From: Diphasiastrum complanatum
Taxonomy: Eukaryota > Streptophyta > Lycopodiopsida > Lycopodiales > Lycopodiaceae
NCBI GenBank assembly: GCA_029204225.1
Contig: CM055113.1
Coordinates: forward strand, 1,343,973 to 1,407,972
Direction of reading: 5' to 3'
DNA: 64,000 nucleotides
Shown here piece by piece: positions 1 through 10,021 of the stretch (position 1 is the first letter of the stretch; the number at the start of each line of letters is the position of its first letter). The notes beneath the pieces were generated by a model, which saw only the letters and a program-made list of their open reading frames with translations, ran no database searches and was not told the origin of the DNA. Position numbers and translations under genes: made by a program.

Positions 1-9
1 TTTTTCACA

Positions 10-21
10 TGGTATCAGAGC
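10..21 (+). other. primer-binding site of copia-1 (initiator-Met tRNA)
   Basis: TGGTATCAGAGC directly follows the LTR end. It is complementary to the 3' end of plant initiator-Met tRNA, the usual primer for minus-strand DNA synthesis in copia elements. Confidence 0.95.
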
Positions 22-618
22 ATTAGGCGGCCAAATGTGCAGGTTTTGCCAGATTTAGAAGAGATTTGTGGGCGAGTTTGCTTTTGTAGCATTCCAATCA
101 AGTTTCTAGCTAAAAATCTTGTTGATTTATGTGTAGAAATTGGATCTTTGTGATCAAAACATCATTTGTATGCATTTCAATTGAAGTAGGGCGAATTCCC
201 TCTGTACTTATCAGAATAAGGAGACAAAATTTGTTTTGGAAAGAGGGAGATGCAAGATCCAACAAGATCCTATTAGTTTTCCATTCTAGCATATAGTTTT
301 TTGATTCAATTTCTTGCTTCTTCATGTCAAAAACTTCAAAATTGATGTAACCCTCTGATTTTCAGTTTGCTGAATGATTCAAGAGTGTATTTCAATCTTA
401 GGAGTGAGGGAAAAGCAAGTATATTGAGGTTTGGTCTTGGTTTGATCAAGAAATCATAAAACTAGTGGCTAAAATTGAGGAAAAAGTGAGGAAAAGAGAG
501 AAAAAGTAAGGTTTTAGGTTCCAAATCTTTGTGATTTCTTCTTGTGTTTCATTTGTTGATTCAAGAGAGTGCTTAGTGCATTGGAACAGGTCAAAGATCA
601 GAGATCAATCATTGCAAC

Positions 619-3600
619 ATGGCTACAAATGGAGGCTACATGTTGGAAAGCAATGATAGGCTTACCTCCCTCAACTATTCTACTTGGAAAGTAAGGATGG
701 AGTCTTTGCTTGAGATGAATGAGTTGATGGATATTGTTGTAGGTGTGGAGGAGAGACCTTTGGCACCTCAAGAACAATTGAGGTATGACAAGAGGGCAAA
801 GAAAGCCCTTCACATGATCAAGATGAATGTGACAAATGAGCTTATCAAAGAGGTTGGTAAGTGCACATCATCTAGTGAAGCTTGGGAAGCCTTGAAGAAG
901 GTTTATGAATCCAAGTCTACTTCTAGAGTGTTGACTTTAAGAAGGCAAATCTTTTCTTGTATGCAAAAGAAGAGTGAGAGTGGACATGCTTTTGTTTTGA
1001 GAGTTAAAGCATTGAATGATGAGTTAGCATGCATTAATGATGGCATAAATAATGAGGAGCTTGTTCAAGTGATTCTCAATGGCTTGTTGGATGATCATGC
1101 TAATCTTGTTCAAAGTTATGCTATCCAAAAATGTTTACCAAGTGTTGGAGACTTGCAAGAGGTCTTGTTGGCTGAAGAATTCAGGTTGCAAGCAAGAGTG
1201 GGAGCATCTTCTACATCTCAAGGAGGAGAAGAGGAGGCAATGTTCTCTAAAGGCAAGTTCAAGGGCAAAGGTAAAAGCAATTGGTCTAAAGGGCAAGACC
1301 AAGGTGAGCACTCTACTTTTGGCAAAAAGAAGGATAGATCTAAGCTAAAATGTTTCTATTGTGGAGTCAAAGGGCATTTTGCTAGTGATTGTTTCAAGAA
1401 AAAGAGGGATCAAGGGGAAAAGCAAACCAATCTAACTATTGATGAGGGTGGGGATGAGCTTCTTTCAAATGATGCTTTTGTTATGTCATCTTGCTTGTTG
1501 GCTAATCATGGAGACATTGATCCTTGGTGGATTGATAGTGGAGCCACTTCTCATATGACATATCATAAAGAGTATTTTTCATCTTTAATGGCATTTGATG
1601 GTGATAGGAAGGTAATCTATACCGCAAATGATGGTGAGTGTGCAATCAAGGGGATTGGCACAATTCCTATTTCACTTTCTACAAATAGGAATATAGAATT
1701 GAAAGATGTTTTGCTCATTCCATCCATTACCAAGAACTTACTTAGTGTAAGCCAAATGCTTGACAAAGGATTCAAAGTTGAGTTTGATGGTGATGCTTGC
1801 TTGATCAAAAAGGGGTGTAGTATCATTGCAAAAGGGAAAAGGCAAGGGAAATTGTTCAAGCTTGATGCATGTGTTGTTGCTAACCAAGTTGGATGCATGG
1901 CAAATGAACAAATGTCAATTCAAGAGGTATGGCATAAAAGGATGGGACATCTCAACTACAAGGCCTTGGAGGTAATAGCCAAAAAGGAGGTAGTAAGGGG
2001 ACTTCCCAAGTCTCTTACTTGCTTGAATCATGTTTGTGAAGAATGTGCTTTGTCTAAATCACATAGATTGCCATATACTAGATCTATATCTAGATCTAAG
2101 ATGCCTTTTTCTCTCTTGCATTCGGATATTCATGGTGTTACTACAATTAGCAATGGAGGTGCTAAGATGTATGTAACTTTCATTGATGATTTTAGTAGAT
2201 TTTGTTGGGTTTATCTACTAAAGAGCAAGGATGAGGTGTTTGATGTGTTTGTCAAGTTCAAAGTTGCTATTGAGACTCAATTTACAACCAAAATCAAATG
2301 CTTGAGGAGCGACAATGGTGGTGAATACATTTCTAACAAATTCAAAGCCTTTTGCGATGAGCATGGGATCAAGAGGGAGTACACATGTCCAAGAACACCA
2401 CAACAAAATGGAGTGGCCGAGAGGAAGAATAGAACCTTGTGTGAGAGTGCAAAGGCAATGAGATTGAATGCTAATCTTCCTAAACCTTTTTGGAGTGATG
2501 CTTTGTTGTGTGCAAATTTCCTATGCAATAGATGGCCAAGTGTTGTATTGGAAGGAAAAACCCCTTTTGAAGCTTTGTTTGGTATGAAGCCTAATGTCAA
2601 GTTTCTAAGAACTTTTGGATGCATTTGCTACTTCAACATTACTCTTGATGATAGAACTAAGGAGGATCCATCTTCAAGAAAGGGCATTTTTGTTGGTTAT
2701 AGTGAAGTAAGCAAAGCATATAGGATTTATGTTCCTTCAATCAAGAAAGTGTTCACAAGTAGGGATGTCATTTTTGATGAAAGTAACATTCCAAAAGTTG
2801 TTTCAAGTGATGATGGTGTTGTTGCAACTAATGTGCTTGATGACAATGGAGTTGATGACACATTGGATGTGGATGTTGAAGAAGCCTCTTCAAGTCAAAT
2901 TCCAAGGAGAACTCCAAGGCATAAAGTGAAACCCTCAAGGCTCACTTATGATGGCAAAGGTAAGCAAGTGGTGGATGGATCCAACTATGCTTTCCTAACT
3001 TCTTTTGATGTACCTTCATGTGTAGATGAAGCAAGGCAAAAAGAGGAATGGATCCAAGCAATGGATCTTGAGTTTGAAGCACTTATGAAGAACAACACAT
3101 GGAGATTGGTGGAGCTTCCAAAGGGCAAAAGTGCAATTGGATGCAAATGGATCTTCAAGGTAAAGACAAATCAAGATGGATCTATCAACAAGTTGAAGGC
3201 AAGGTTGGTGGCTAAAGGTTATGCTCAAGAGCATGGCATTGACTATGAGGAAACCTTTGCACCCGTGGCAAAGATGGTGAGCATAAGAGTAATCATTTCC
3301 CTTGCAACTCTTTATGGATGGGATCTTTGGCAATTAGACATTTCTAATGCTTTCTTGAATGGTGATCTTGAAGAGGAAGTCTACATGGAGCAACCCGAGA
3401 GCTATGTTTCTCATAGCAAGCCTAATCATGTGTGTTTTCTACAAAAAAGTTTGTATGGTCTTAAGCAAGCACCAAGGAGTTGGTATGCTAGGCTTAACTC
3501 TTTTCTACTTTCTCAAAACTTCACTATGAGTGAGTATGATCATTCACTTTACTTTAGAATTAGTGCTAATGATGTTACAATCCTTCTAATTTATGTGGAT

Positions 3601-4569
3601 GACATTATTTTAAGTGGAGGGAACAAGGAAGATATAGAAGATATCAAGAAAGCACTAAAAAAGGAATTTGAAGTGCATGATCTTGGTCTTTTGAGCTATA
3701 TCTTAGGAATAGAAGTAATTAGAACTTCTCAAATCACTTTTATTTCACAAGAGAAGTATGCTATTTCTATTCTCAATAGATTTCATATGGTAGATGCAAA
3801 TCCTATTGATACACCTATGGAATCACATGTAAAGCTAACTATAAGAGGTAATGAAAGATCCTTCGAGGACATTACTCTCTATAGGAAGCTAATAGGTTCT
3901 CTTATATATCTAACCATCACAAGACCTGATTTATCTTATTGTGTTGGTAGATTAAGCCAATTCATGCAAGATCCTAGCATAGAACATTGGAAACTAGGAA
4001 AGAGGATCTTGAGATACATCTCGGGAACAAAAGATTTTGGCATTGTTTATAGAGGATCATCACCTAACTTATTTGGTTTTTCAGATTCAGATTTTGCAGG
4101 AGACCTTATGGATAGAAAATCCATAAATGCACATGCTATTTTCATAGGTGATGGAGCTATCTCATGGATGTCGAAGAAACAAGCAACTATATCACTTTCT
4201 TCTAGTGAGGCCGAGTACAAAGCTTTGACATCATGCACAAAGGAGATGGTGTGGATCAAGAGGATGATTATGGAGCTTCATTTGCTGGATTTTTCAGAGA
4301 GTCCAATCATCTTTTGTGACAACCTTTCAGCCCAAAGTCTAGCAAGCAATCCGGTTTTCCATGCAAGGAGCAAACATATCGAGGTGGCTTACCATTTTGT
4401 GAGAGAACAAGTGTTGGCAAAAGAGATCAAGCTTGAACATGTCCCATCAAAGGAATGTGTGGCTGATATCTTTACCAAAGCATTGGGAAAGGACTTATTT
4501 TTCAAGCATAGAACAAGTCTTGGTGTACTTTCTAAATCTATGCTAAAACTAGTTGAAGAGGGAGTGTGA
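619..4569 (+). CDS. copia gag-pol polyprotein, intact, 1316 residues
   Basis: This is one uninterrupted frame encoding all proteins of a Ty1/copia element. An N-terminal gag domain is followed by a CCHC zinc knuckle (C245, C248, H253, C258), an aspartic protease with D306-S-G-A, and a GAG-pre-integrase zinc region near residues 439-484. The integrase catalytic triad is D503, D565 and E601, with 35 residues between the last two. Reverse transcriptase carries Y992-V-D-D, and RNase H contains a conserved SSSEAEY near 1194. Length is usual for plant copia (about 1300). The ATG at 619 is chosen because it begins the gag homology shared with copia-2 (ATG at 12549, minus). No stop or frameshift is seen and every catalytic residue I can check is present, so a recent insertion is likely. 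The stop codon lies inside the 3' LTR. Confidence 0.96.
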   Translation: MATNGGYMLESNDRLTSLNYSTWKVRMESLLEMNELMDIVVGVEERPLAPQEQLRYDKRAKKALHMIKMNVTNELIKEVGKCTSSSEAWEALKKVYESKSTSRVLTLRRQIFSCMQKKSESGHAFVLRVKALNDELACINDGINNEELVQVILNGLLDDHANLVQSYAIQKCLPSVGDLQEVLLAEEFRLQARVGASSTSQGGEEEAMFSKGKFKGKGKSNWSKGQDQGEHSTFGKKKDRSKLKCFYCGVKGHFASDCFKKKRDQGEKQTNLTIDEGGDELLSNDAFVMSSCLLANHGDIDPWWIDSGATSHMTYHKEYFSSLMAFDGDRKVIYTANDGECAIKGIGTIPISLSTNRNIELKDVLLIPSITKNLLSVSQMLDKGFKVEFDGDACLIKKGCSIIAKGKRQGKLFKLDACVVANQVGCMANEQMSIQEVWHKRMGHLNYKALEVIAKKEVVRGLPKSLTCLNHVCEECALSKSHRLPYTRSISRSKMPFSLLHSDIHGVTTISNGGAKMYVTFIDDFSRFCWVYLLKSKDEVFDVFVKFKVAIETQFTTKIKCLRSDNGGEYISNKFKAFCDEHGIKREYTCPRTPQQNGVAERKNRTLCESAKAMRLNANLPKPFWSDALLCANFLCNRWPSVVLEGKTPFEALFGMKPNVKFLRTFGCICYFNITLDDRTKEDPSSRKGIFVGYSEVSKAYRIYVPSIKKVFTSRDVIFDESNIPKVVSSDDGVVATNVLDDNGVDDTLDVDVEEASSSQIPRRTPRHKVKPSRLTYDGKGKQVVDGSNYAFLTSFDVPSCVDEARQKEEWIQAMDLEFEALMKNNTWRLVELPKGKSAIGCKWIFKVKTNQDGSINKLKARLVAKGYAQEHGIDYEETFAPVAKMVSIRVIISLATLYGWDLWQLDISNAFLNGDLEEEVYMEQPESYVSHSKPNHVCFLQKSLYGLKQAPRSWYARLNSFLLSQNFTMSEYDHSLYFRISANDVTILLIYVDDIILSGGNKEDIEDIKKALKKEFEVHDLGLLSYILGIEVIRTSQITFISQEKYAISILNRFHMVDANPIDTPMESHVKLTIRGNERSFEDITLYRKLIGSLIYLTITRPDLSYCVGRLSQFMQDPSIEHWKLGKRILRYISGTKDFGIVYRGSSPNLFGFSDSDFAGDLMDRKSINAHAIFIGDGAISWMSKKQATISLSSSEAEYKALTSCTKEMVWIKRMIMELHLLDFSESPIIFCDNLSAQSLASNPVFHARSKHIEVAYHFVREQVLAKEIKLEHVPSKECVADIFTKALGKDLFFKHRTSLGVLSKSMLKLVEEGV
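4555..4564 (+). other. polypurine tract of copia-1
   Basis: GAAGAGGGAG abuts the 3' LTR start and lies within the last codons of the polyprotein. It would prime plus-strand DNA synthesis. Confidence 0.9.
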
Positions 4570-5217
4570 AAAATTGTCAACTAGTAGTATTTTCCTAACT
4601 TGAGATTTTGTAGGCCTATGGCCAAATAAAAGTTAGAGATAGGTTCATACATGTATGTAGAGGCCCAAAGTATGTGTACACTACTTTTGAGGTCACATTA
4701 ATTAGAGGAGGTCGAGTGTGGAGCTCTTCTATTGGCTCATAATTTGGTGCATTCCTATTTGACCAAATTTCTAGGTATATGGGTGAATCCTATTGGACCC
4801 CAATTTTAGCCTATCATAAGACAAGTGGCCAAGAGGCACTATGGCTGCTATAAATAGCCATCTCCACGAGTATGTACATATCTCATTTTCATTCTATTGA
4901 ATGAATGTTATGCTCTTTGAAGATCCATCTTCTTCTCTCTCACTTTTTTGTTCATATCTTGCATTCTAGCCACTAGAATTGTGATTTCTTTGTTGCTATG
5001 GCTTCACACGTGTGAAATGCAGGTTGTAGGCTCTGAAGTACGGACAGGGACAGCAAGTTTCTGTTTGTGGAAGCTTATGATCAGATCTTGATGTTTAGTT
5101 GATGTTTAGTATGCTTAACATCACAATTTCTATCATTTTTTCAATCTAGATGTGCATAACTTCCATGGCCAAGATCTTTATGAAACTTTAGCATCTTTTG
5201 GATCTGAGTTTTTCACA
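4565..5217 (+). repeat. 3' LTR of copia-1 (653 bp)
   Basis: It starts TGTGAAAAA and ends TTTTTCACA, a perfect 9-bp terminal inverted repeat. A TATA box (TATAAATA) lies at 4849-4856, the probable transcription start region. A perfect 14-bp palindrome, TTCACACGTGTGAA (5003-5016), contains a G-box core CACGTG and lies in the probable U5 part. Confidence 0.92.
4849..4856 (+). promoter_or_regulatory. TATA box in copia-1 LTR
   Basis: TATAAATA, 285 bases into the LTR, within an AT-moderate stretch. Position and sequence fit the U3/R promoter of a plant copia LTR. Confidence 0.6.
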
Positions 5218-6200
5218 AAGAGCCCCAGGCAAGACCTCAATGCCAAACGAGCACCGCACCCACAATTCATTTCTCTGTTGTTGTTGCAACCATTGCAACA
5301 CATGTGGATTCTTGTGACTCTTTTGGTTTAGTCTCTAACCTTGCACGTGTGATCCAATCTATGTTGGATAAGAAAAAAAAATTGGAACAACACAGCAAAT
5401 TTGGGATTTGAAAGCACCTTGATCGGCCAAAAGATGATCTAGCTGAATTGAAAATTAAAGATCGCCAAGCAACATGAAGCTACATCAAAAAAGAAGATGA
5501 AGAAAGCCCATAAATCAGTCGAAACATTGGAAGGCTACGTGGTGATTCTCCAGAATACATTGATGATAATGCAAGATCAAGTGGACAAGGCCGCCCAAGA
5601 TGTCAAATAGCAGGGTAGTTAGTAAGAAAATAAACAACATGATAATGAAGTATACAAATAGATTTCACCCCCAAAAGCAAAGTAGAATAAATTTTAAAAA
5701 ACCCAAAAAAATATAGCATGCCATGTGCCATCAATTTGCTGCAATTTAAACTCGCAAAATTCGCAAATGATTTACTCGCAAAATGCCAAACCCCCACCTA
5801 CGTCACCATTGATATCAAGCCAACCAGGATCCAACTGATTGGATTTCCTGATTCTGGCCAGTCAATCCATGGTAAGGGCACCAGCTACGACCAAACTTAC
5901 TTCAAGAAATTCCTTCTTGATGATGGCAAAACCATCGCTCATACCCACGATGGCATCACCACGAAACTCATTAAGGATCCTAAGCTACGCGTTGCGACAT
6001 AAATCCTTCTGGTCCCCTGATTGAGGTCCATATAGTCCGCATGGATCGCATTCCACCAAGCGACCTCTTTGCGTTAACCATGACACTAAACGACCCCACT
6101 CACACCTTTTAGTGGGCAGATTTGATTGCTAAAAAACTTTGCTTGGCCCTCAAATAGTGTAAGGCTAGTTATCCACCTTACCCACTACGGGCGGACAATG
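5218..6200. other. unassigned sequence right of copia-1
   Basis: No recognised gene. There are short open stretches: a lysine/glutamate-rich, possibly coiled-coil piece near 5370-5610, broken by stops, and a 94-residue frame at 5718-6002 without a family I recognise. They could be gag-like debris from another retroelement. Confidence 0.4.
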
Positions 6201-6204
6201 ACAA

Positions 6205-6395
6205 TCTCCATCGGCTCAATGGATATTCAGATGTGAGCTGGGGAGGAGATGTAGATACTTGTAGATCCACATTTGGATTTACATTCTTCTTTAACAAGCC
6301 TCTATTGCTTTTTCCTCTATTGAAGCAGGGTACATTGCTATTTCAAAGGCCATTAAAGAAGCAATTTGGTCAAAAGAAATTTATTGTCAAAAATC
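6205..6395 (+). pseudogene. copia RNase H fragment
   Basis: Translation contains the copia RNase H core with GYSD..SWGGD followed by [12 protein letters not shown] (about 6218-6298). After a deletion and frame change it resumes as [20 protein letters not shown] (about 6322-6390). This closely resembles the RNase H of copia-E near 58575-58750, so it is a decayed fragment of that family. It has no LTR or other domain next to it, and a (TA)n tract begins at its right edge. Confidence 0.75.
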
Positions 6396-6415
6396 TATAT
6401 ATACATACATACATA

Positions 6416-6427
6416 TGTGTGTGTGTG

Positions 6428-6464
<37 letters not shown>

Positions 6465-6540
6465 GTATAGATATATATGTATATACATATACATATACAT
6501 ATATATATATATATATATCTATATATATATATATATATTT
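6416..6540. repeat. (TA)n / ATAC microsatellite
   Basis: Almost pure alternating TA with interspersed TATACA and GTATAG steps, preceded by a short (TG)n. Confidence 0.95.
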
Positions 6541-6720
6541 AAACTTATGTACACTTTTGCACATGTGTATGGGTGCACCATGCATCCTCCTCCCTCACCC
6601 ATGCATGAGCTTTTTCTAACTAAAAACCTTGGGGAGGAGGATGCATGTACGGGGAAAAGGATGCATGGCCCTCCTTCCCATGCATGCATTTAAGGGGCCC
6701 ACTCCAAATTCAAATTACCT
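6541..6720. repeat. hairpin repeat unit 1 (TA-headed)
   Basis: This roughly 180-bp unit has ATGCAT palindromes flanking CCTCCTCC and GGGGAGGAGG tracts that can pair. It ends in a segment, GGGCCCACTCCAAATTCAAA-like, also found in unit 2 (6977-7175). Each unit is preceded by a (TA)n tract. Confidence 0.7.
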
Positions 6721-6927
6721 TTACCAACACACATAGTGTTTTGAAGTGCATGTACGTACTTTCATGGTGAAAGGTGTTAAACAAATGAGACTTTCATTAT
6801 TAGAAATTTGAAAGGTGCTCAAAGGATTTTTTAAATTATCAGATTTTCCACGGGAAAGGTTGAAATAAAAATGCATTTCTATGAAGATCGGTCTCCATTG
6901 CCCATCAACGATGGGCACTCTTTACTA

Positions 6928-6928
<1 letters not shown>
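6721..6928. other. unassigned spacer
   Basis: AT-rich sequence between the two hairpin repeat units, without a supported gene or repeat. Confidence 0.4.
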
Positions 6929-6970
<42 letters not shown>

Positions 6971-6976
6971 TATATA
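6929..6976. repeat. (TA)n microsatellite
   Basis: Almost pure TA repeat that heads the second hairpin unit. Confidence 0.95.
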
Positions 6977-7252
6977 ACTATTTGTGCGCATGTGGTGCGC
7001 ATGTGTATGGGTGCACCCATGCATCCTCCTCCCCACCCATGCATACACATTTTTTGAACCAAAAATTCAAAAGAAGAGAATGCATGTATGGGGAGGAGGA
7101 TGCATGGCCCTCCTCCCCATGCATGCATCTAATGGGCCCACAACCCACTCCAAATTCAAAATTCAAGTTACCCTCCTCCCTCCATCGATGCTCCTCCTCT
7201 TTGTCCATGTATGGGGAGGATGCATGGCCTTCCTCCCCATGCATCCATAGCG
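6977..7252. repeat. hairpin repeat unit 2 plus partial unit 3
   Basis: Arm 1 (7017-7044) and arm 2 (7080-7107) are 28-base inverted repeats matching at 26 positions across a 35-base loop. Arm 3 (7108-7128) is also complementary to the first part of arm 2, so two hairpins compete. A partial third copy (7204-7248) again has a GGGGAGG...CCTCCCC dyad. Function unknown; it could be a foldback MITE or a small-RNA precursor. Confidence 0.75.
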
Positions 7253-7589
7253 GGTCTCTCTAGATCGTGAGCAGTCTCAAGCGTGCATTTGTCCACACAA
7301 CTTTCGTTTTCATTTGCGCATTGTTACTGATTATTCATCTTGATTATTGCTAGCAATTGACGCACTTTCGATCCGCAACCATCCGTTGTTAGACTTCCAC
7401 TACTAGCCCATGCATTTCTGACATGATATTAGAGCAACTGTTATAACCAGCACTCTACTAATCCGATATCATTCGATACTTCCACAATATCATAGTTTTA
7501 TGACAAATTATTCTTTTCTGTTGGAAAAATATTCTCAAAAAATTAATAATTTTTCTTGGGAAAAAAAATTCTGGAATGATTCTAATAGT
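7253..7589 (+). other. unassigned, with possible degenerate LTR end and PBS
   Basis: No gene. At 7421-7435, ACA is followed by TGATATTAGAGC, which differs at two positions from the initiator-Met PBS used elsewhere in the window. This may mark an old LTR end with the reading frame at 7590-8545 as its gag. Confidence 0.3.
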
Positions 7590-8545
7590 TTTTGAGCCCC
7601 AGATGGCATCAGGATAAATGAAAACCTGATCGAGGACAATGACGACGGAATTCCACAAGTCGTCGGGGCCAATAGAACACAAGCCTCAGCCAGTGCCAAT
7701 GTACTAGCTGCTCCCACAGATCTAACGACAGCGTACCAAACCCTAGGAAAATACATTCTAGATGCGGTAGCAGCCAAAGCTATTCTAGAAAGCAGGGTAC
7801 TACAGTTGGCAACAAATAATACACAGCTGCGAGCAGACCTCACCAAGCTGCAGCACGAGCTGATTTTAGCTCAACAACATGAAGCAGGGCACCAGGAGAT
7901 TGCCAAGTTGCAGCAAAAGGAGGAGGGCCTAAACAAATATATTCAAAGCCTCTCCAAGGCGCTGACGGAGACCTCCACAAAGGTGCGGGAGGTTCAAACT
8001 GAAGCATCCCAACGGCTTGCCCCCATCCAGGCGCAACTTACACTTTTGGAAGCAGAGAACACGTGCCTGGGGATGGAGGTAAAGCCTTACAAGATGAGAA
8101 GCTCGTCTGGTTAGCTCAATCTACACCGGACACAAGGTCGCTTTCCCAATCAGAGATGAATCTTCTACGGCGTCAGGTGCAGATTTATAGCCAAACCTTG
8201 AACAGCTACCAGGCGGAGTTCAATAAGTATCAGGCAAGCGCAACGCAAGAGCTCGCCCAGGCCAAGCAAGCCCTCAAGGCATGCCAGAAATACATGAAAA
8301 CGAAGGCCCAGCCCTCCCCTGTGGTAGTTCCACCACCACCTAATTTTGATGCTGCACAAGCTAGTACCAGCCAAGAACAGAGCCAGCAGGCAGCAAGGAG
8401 ATTTCAACCAGATCAAGGGTCCGAAGGCCAAGACCAAGGGCAGACAGATGTGGCCGCTGAGACGCGTGACCAGATCCAAGGTGCAATCACCAGCCAGGGC
8501 CCAGCAACATCATCCAGAGGGTCACGAACGATATCTACCAGCTAG
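7590..8545 (+). pseudogene. coiled-coil, gag-like reading frame with one frameshift
   Basis: An open frame from about 7590 to 8114 is continued in another frame from 8063 to 8545. The product is rich in glutamine, alanine, leucine and lysine with long predicted helices, followed by a proline run (VVVPPPP) and a Q/S-rich tail. I do not recognise the family. It could be the gag of a retrotransposon whose degenerate PBS lies at 7424-7435, since it starts about 160 bp downstream. It has higher GC and different codon use from the copia frames nearby. No zinc knuckle, protease or polymerase follows. Confidence 0.4.
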
Positions 8546-9204
8546 GCCTTTCGAAGACCGAAATCCGTGGAGGAGAACATCAATGAAGTTATATCCAAAT
8601 ATCTCCACGAGTCATCAAGAGGCGGCTGGCAGTTATCATTCTCAGCTCAGACCATCAAGGGAAAAGAACTGCAAGCCTTACCTACAAACAATAAATGTGA
8701 GTGATCAACATTTGCTTGCATGTCTCCTCCTCCTTTGTCCTTTGTTGCCATGTATCCACCATGATACTCCATGAATGAGCCTCCGTCTCCATCTTGCCTC
8801 AAGATACCATCATCCTTCATGAATTGACCATGAATGAGTGACATAATGATCCTCCAATAGCTTTATTTCCATCAGCAAAACTAGCTAAGAATGCTAGTAC
8901 AAGTCCAACATCAAAACAATGCTCACCAATGTAGCTAGTTTTACCATATCTTGACAATTTGCACACATCCACATGAAATTGCTCAAACATGAGATAGAAC
9001 AAGTAAAGTAAACTTCAACAACACTTCCTTGTTGTTCCTTTGACCTTACTTCAGTCTTCAATATGCTGTAAAAATAGATCCATAACATCTTTGCCAATTA
9101 CCTCTCCTTTGATGCTCTTGACTAGCTCCAAATTGCCAATTTCCCTTTTGACTAGTTGAAGCGCTTTGAGATCAACCTCTTGATCTTCAACTTGACCATC
9201 AAAG
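8546..9204. other. unassigned sequence
   Basis: On the minus strand there are short open pieces, 60 residues at 9051-9233 and 61 at 8817-9002, without a recognised family. This is where the reverse transcriptase, RNase H and 3' LTR of copia-2 would be expected, and none is visible. Confidence 0.4.
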
Positions 9205-10021
9205 TCATTGAACACTTTGTTTTCTAGATCCAATACTTGATTTTATAGCAGAATAACATCCATTCACTTGCATAGCTCCATGTACACAAGAAGATCCTCC
9301 AAAAGATGTTCCACTCTTCCTAAGAGTTCGATACTCAAGATCCATTGCTTGGATCCACTCCTCTTCTTTCCTTGCTTGATCTACACTTGTAGGCTCATCC
9401 AAAGAGGTTAGAAAAACAACATAGTTTCCAGAAACTACTTGCTTACCCTTTTGATCATATGTGAGCCTTGAAGGTACTTGTCTTTCTCTTGATATTCTCC
9501 TTGGCTTTTGACTTGATGAAGGTCCATCATCACCACCATCCAAAGTAGGATCCTTTTCATCAACATCAAGAATGTTAGATCCATCCATACTACCATCAAT
9601 CATGCTTGAAGACACTTTTGGAATGTTCCCCTCATAAAAAATAACATCTCTACCAACAATCACTTTGTTAGTAGAAGGAAAGTAAACCTTGTAGGCTTTA
9701 CTCAGCTCACTATATCCAACAAAAATACCTCTTCTTGAAGATGGATCCTCCTTGGTCCTATCATCAAGAGTAACGTTGACATAGCATGTGCATCCAAATG
9801 TTCTCAGAAAGTTTACACTCGGCCTCCTCTTGAATAGCATCTCAAAAGGTGTCCTTCCATCCAAAATAGCACTCGGCCACCTATTGCACAAGAAATTGGC
9901 ACACAACAAAGCTTGATCCCAAAATGGTTTGATTAGCACTTAGCCTCATAGCTTTAGCACTTTCACATAAAGTCCTATTCTTCCTTTCAGCCACTCCATT
10001 TGGTTGTGGGGTCCTTGATGT
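9205..10021 (-). pseudogene. copia-2 integrase C-terminal half
   Basis: This minus-strand frame matches copia-1 residues about 601-815: the integrase C-terminal region, including the conserved RTFGC and RRGIFVGYS stretches, and the linker up to the start of reverse transcriptase (EEEWIQAMDLE). The translation then diverges into unrelated sequence, so the polymerase has been deleted. A frame break near 9940, where an AERKNRTL segment leaves the frame, separates it from the upstream half. The insertion at 10022-10809 splits it from the rest of integrase. Confidence 0.88.

Larger units (their letters stand above)
1..5217 (+). mobile_element. copia-1, near-complete Ty1/copia LTR retrotransposon
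   Basis: The order is 5' LTR end (1-9), PBS (10-21), leader (22-618), one long gag-pol frame (619-4569), polypurine tract (4555-4564) and 3' LTR (4565-5217). The last 9 bases of the 3' LTR, TTTTTCACA, equal bases 1-9 of the window, which fixes the 5' LTR end. The 3' LTR begins TGTGAAAAA, the exact reverse complement of its own end. The integrase-before-reverse-transcriptase order defines copia. Target duplication cannot be tested because the left flank is outside the window; the right flank begins AAGAG. With an open frame and both cis signals it may be autonomous, if the missing 5' LTR is intact. Confidence 0.95.

Noticed and set aside
10-21. Possible tRNA gene fragment
   Set aside because: The 12-base match to initiator-Met tRNA is a primer-binding site next to an LTR end; no cloverleaf surrounds it.
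598-4580. Antisense frames of 60-115 residues across copia-1
   Set aside because: Shadows of the intact sense polyprotein with no homology of their own.
6370-6693. Tyrosine-isoleucine repeat frames
   Set aside because: Translation of the (TA)n tract.
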